64,000 nucleotides of DNA from an uncultured Lachnospiraceae bacterium (GTDB lineage: Bacteria; Bacillota; Clostridia; Lachnospirales; Lachnospiraceae), in assembly GCA_910587635.1 (NCBI GenBank), contig CAJUNB010000018.1:1-64000 (forward strand), read 5' to 3'. The translations under genes were made by a program, and so were the position numbers. The notes under the pieces are model-generated. The model did no database searches and was not told the DNA's origin. It worked only from the letters and a program-made list of their open reading frames with translations. How positions within the stretch are numbered: the stretch's first letter is position 1; each line of letters opens with the position of its first letter. Below, piece after piece: positions 63,777 through 64,000 of the stretch.

Positions 63777-64000
63777 ATGAAAGTAGTAATTCTGGCAGGA
63801 GGGAAAGGAACTCGAATTAGTGAAGAATCCGTTCTGAAGCCTAAACCCATGATTGAGATCGGTGGTAGGCCGATACTCTGGCATATTATGAAAATTTATT
63901 CATTTTATGGTTTCCATGAATTTATTATATGCTGCGGCTATAAAGGACAGATGATAAAAGAGTATTTTATCCATTATTATACACATCAGTCTGACAGTAC
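63777..64000 (+). CDS. rfbF: Glucose-1-phosphate cytidylyltransferase, RfbF type (cut by window edge)
   Basis: ATG 63777 has GAGGA upstream and opens MKVVILAGGKGTRISEESVL with the intact GGxGTR loop, then KPKPMIEIGGRPILWHIM and FIICCGYKGQMIKEYF. This is the standard RfbF N-terminus (CTP plus glucose 1-phosphate to CDP-glucose). About 75 residues are visible; the rest lies beyond the window. It implies CDP-deoxysugar genes, such as a CDP-glucose 4,6-dehydratase, may follow. Confidence 0.85.
   Translation, partial: MKVVILAGGKGTRISEESVLKPKPMIEIGGRPILWHIMKIYSFYGFHEFIICCGYKGQMIKEYFIHYYTHQSDS

Noticed and set aside
1..64000. tRNA, rRNA and CRISPR arrays
   Set aside because: No clover-leaf-like gene, rRNA-like stretch or regularly spaced direct repeat was noticed on reading through.

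Overview
The window looks like the chromosome of a Gram-positive, gut-type Clostridia, most likely Lachnospiraceae. Gene starts carry strong AGGAGG-type ribosome binding sites, coding is dense and mostly one-directional, and protein families such as DUF2304, GT2/GT4 capsule enzymes and IS110 are typical of that group. No rRNA, tRNA or CRISPR array was seen. From about 2.5 kb to the right edge nearly everything is on the + strand, and it reads as one very large surface-polysaccharide (capsule/EPS) locus.

Layout. (1) 0-2.5 kb: the tail of an IS110-type transposase, a gene-poor gap with two doubtful small ORFs, and a minus-strand polytopic glucosyltransferase. (2) 2.5-21.6 kb: a good sigma-A-type promoter, then the priming sugar-phosphate transferase, an AlgD-like nucleotide-sugar dehydrogenase, a heparinase II/III-like protein, an acyltransferase, a GT39-like and a GtrB-like pair, and many GT4/GT2 glycosyltransferases. 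(3) 21.7-23.3 kb: an IS110-family element whose transposase appears to lack its catalytic Glu. (4) 23.5-42.2 kb: a more AT-rich block with GT11 and GT10 fucosyltransferase-like proteins, a DegT-type aminotransferase, FkbM and other methyltransferases, a PglK-like ABC flippase, GT-C, DPM1-like and DUF2304 proteins, a GT56-like enzyme and more glycosyltransferases. (5) 42.4-46.1 kb: a NeuB-like synthase without the SAF domain, a HAD-GmhA fusion and an IlvB-like ThDP enzyme. (6) 46-57 kb: an unusual set of enzymes sharing an N-terminal Rossmann-like module, fused to radical-SAM (three, one of them a pseudogene), HAD, FkbM or sulfotransferase-like domains, together with an epimerase and a pyruvyl transferase. 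(7) 57-63 kb: a kinase, a PEP-synthase-like kinase, a class I amidotransferase, a nucleotidyltransferase and two methyltransferases. These match, enzyme for enzyme, the Campylobacter jejuni O-methyl phosphoramidate (MeOPN) capsule-modification pathway (Cj1415-Cj1420). (8) 63-64 kb: two RfbF-like cytidylyltransferases, the second cut by the window edge.

The main discovery is the combination of (7) with eight poly-G tracts of 7-9 G between 32.9 and 61.9 kb. All are on the coding strand and all lie inside genes. In six of them the tract length keeps the local frame open. In the glutamine-kinase-like gene (G9) and the first methyltransferase (G8) it breaks the frame, and a change of one G would restore a full-length protein. 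The sequence therefore suggests a phase-variable phosphoramidate decoration on a Gram-positive surface glycan, captured in the OFF state. The nucleotide donor of that pathway carries a 3'-phosphate as PAPS does, so the sulfotransferase-fold protein just upstream (55366-56976) is a good candidate for the missing transferase.
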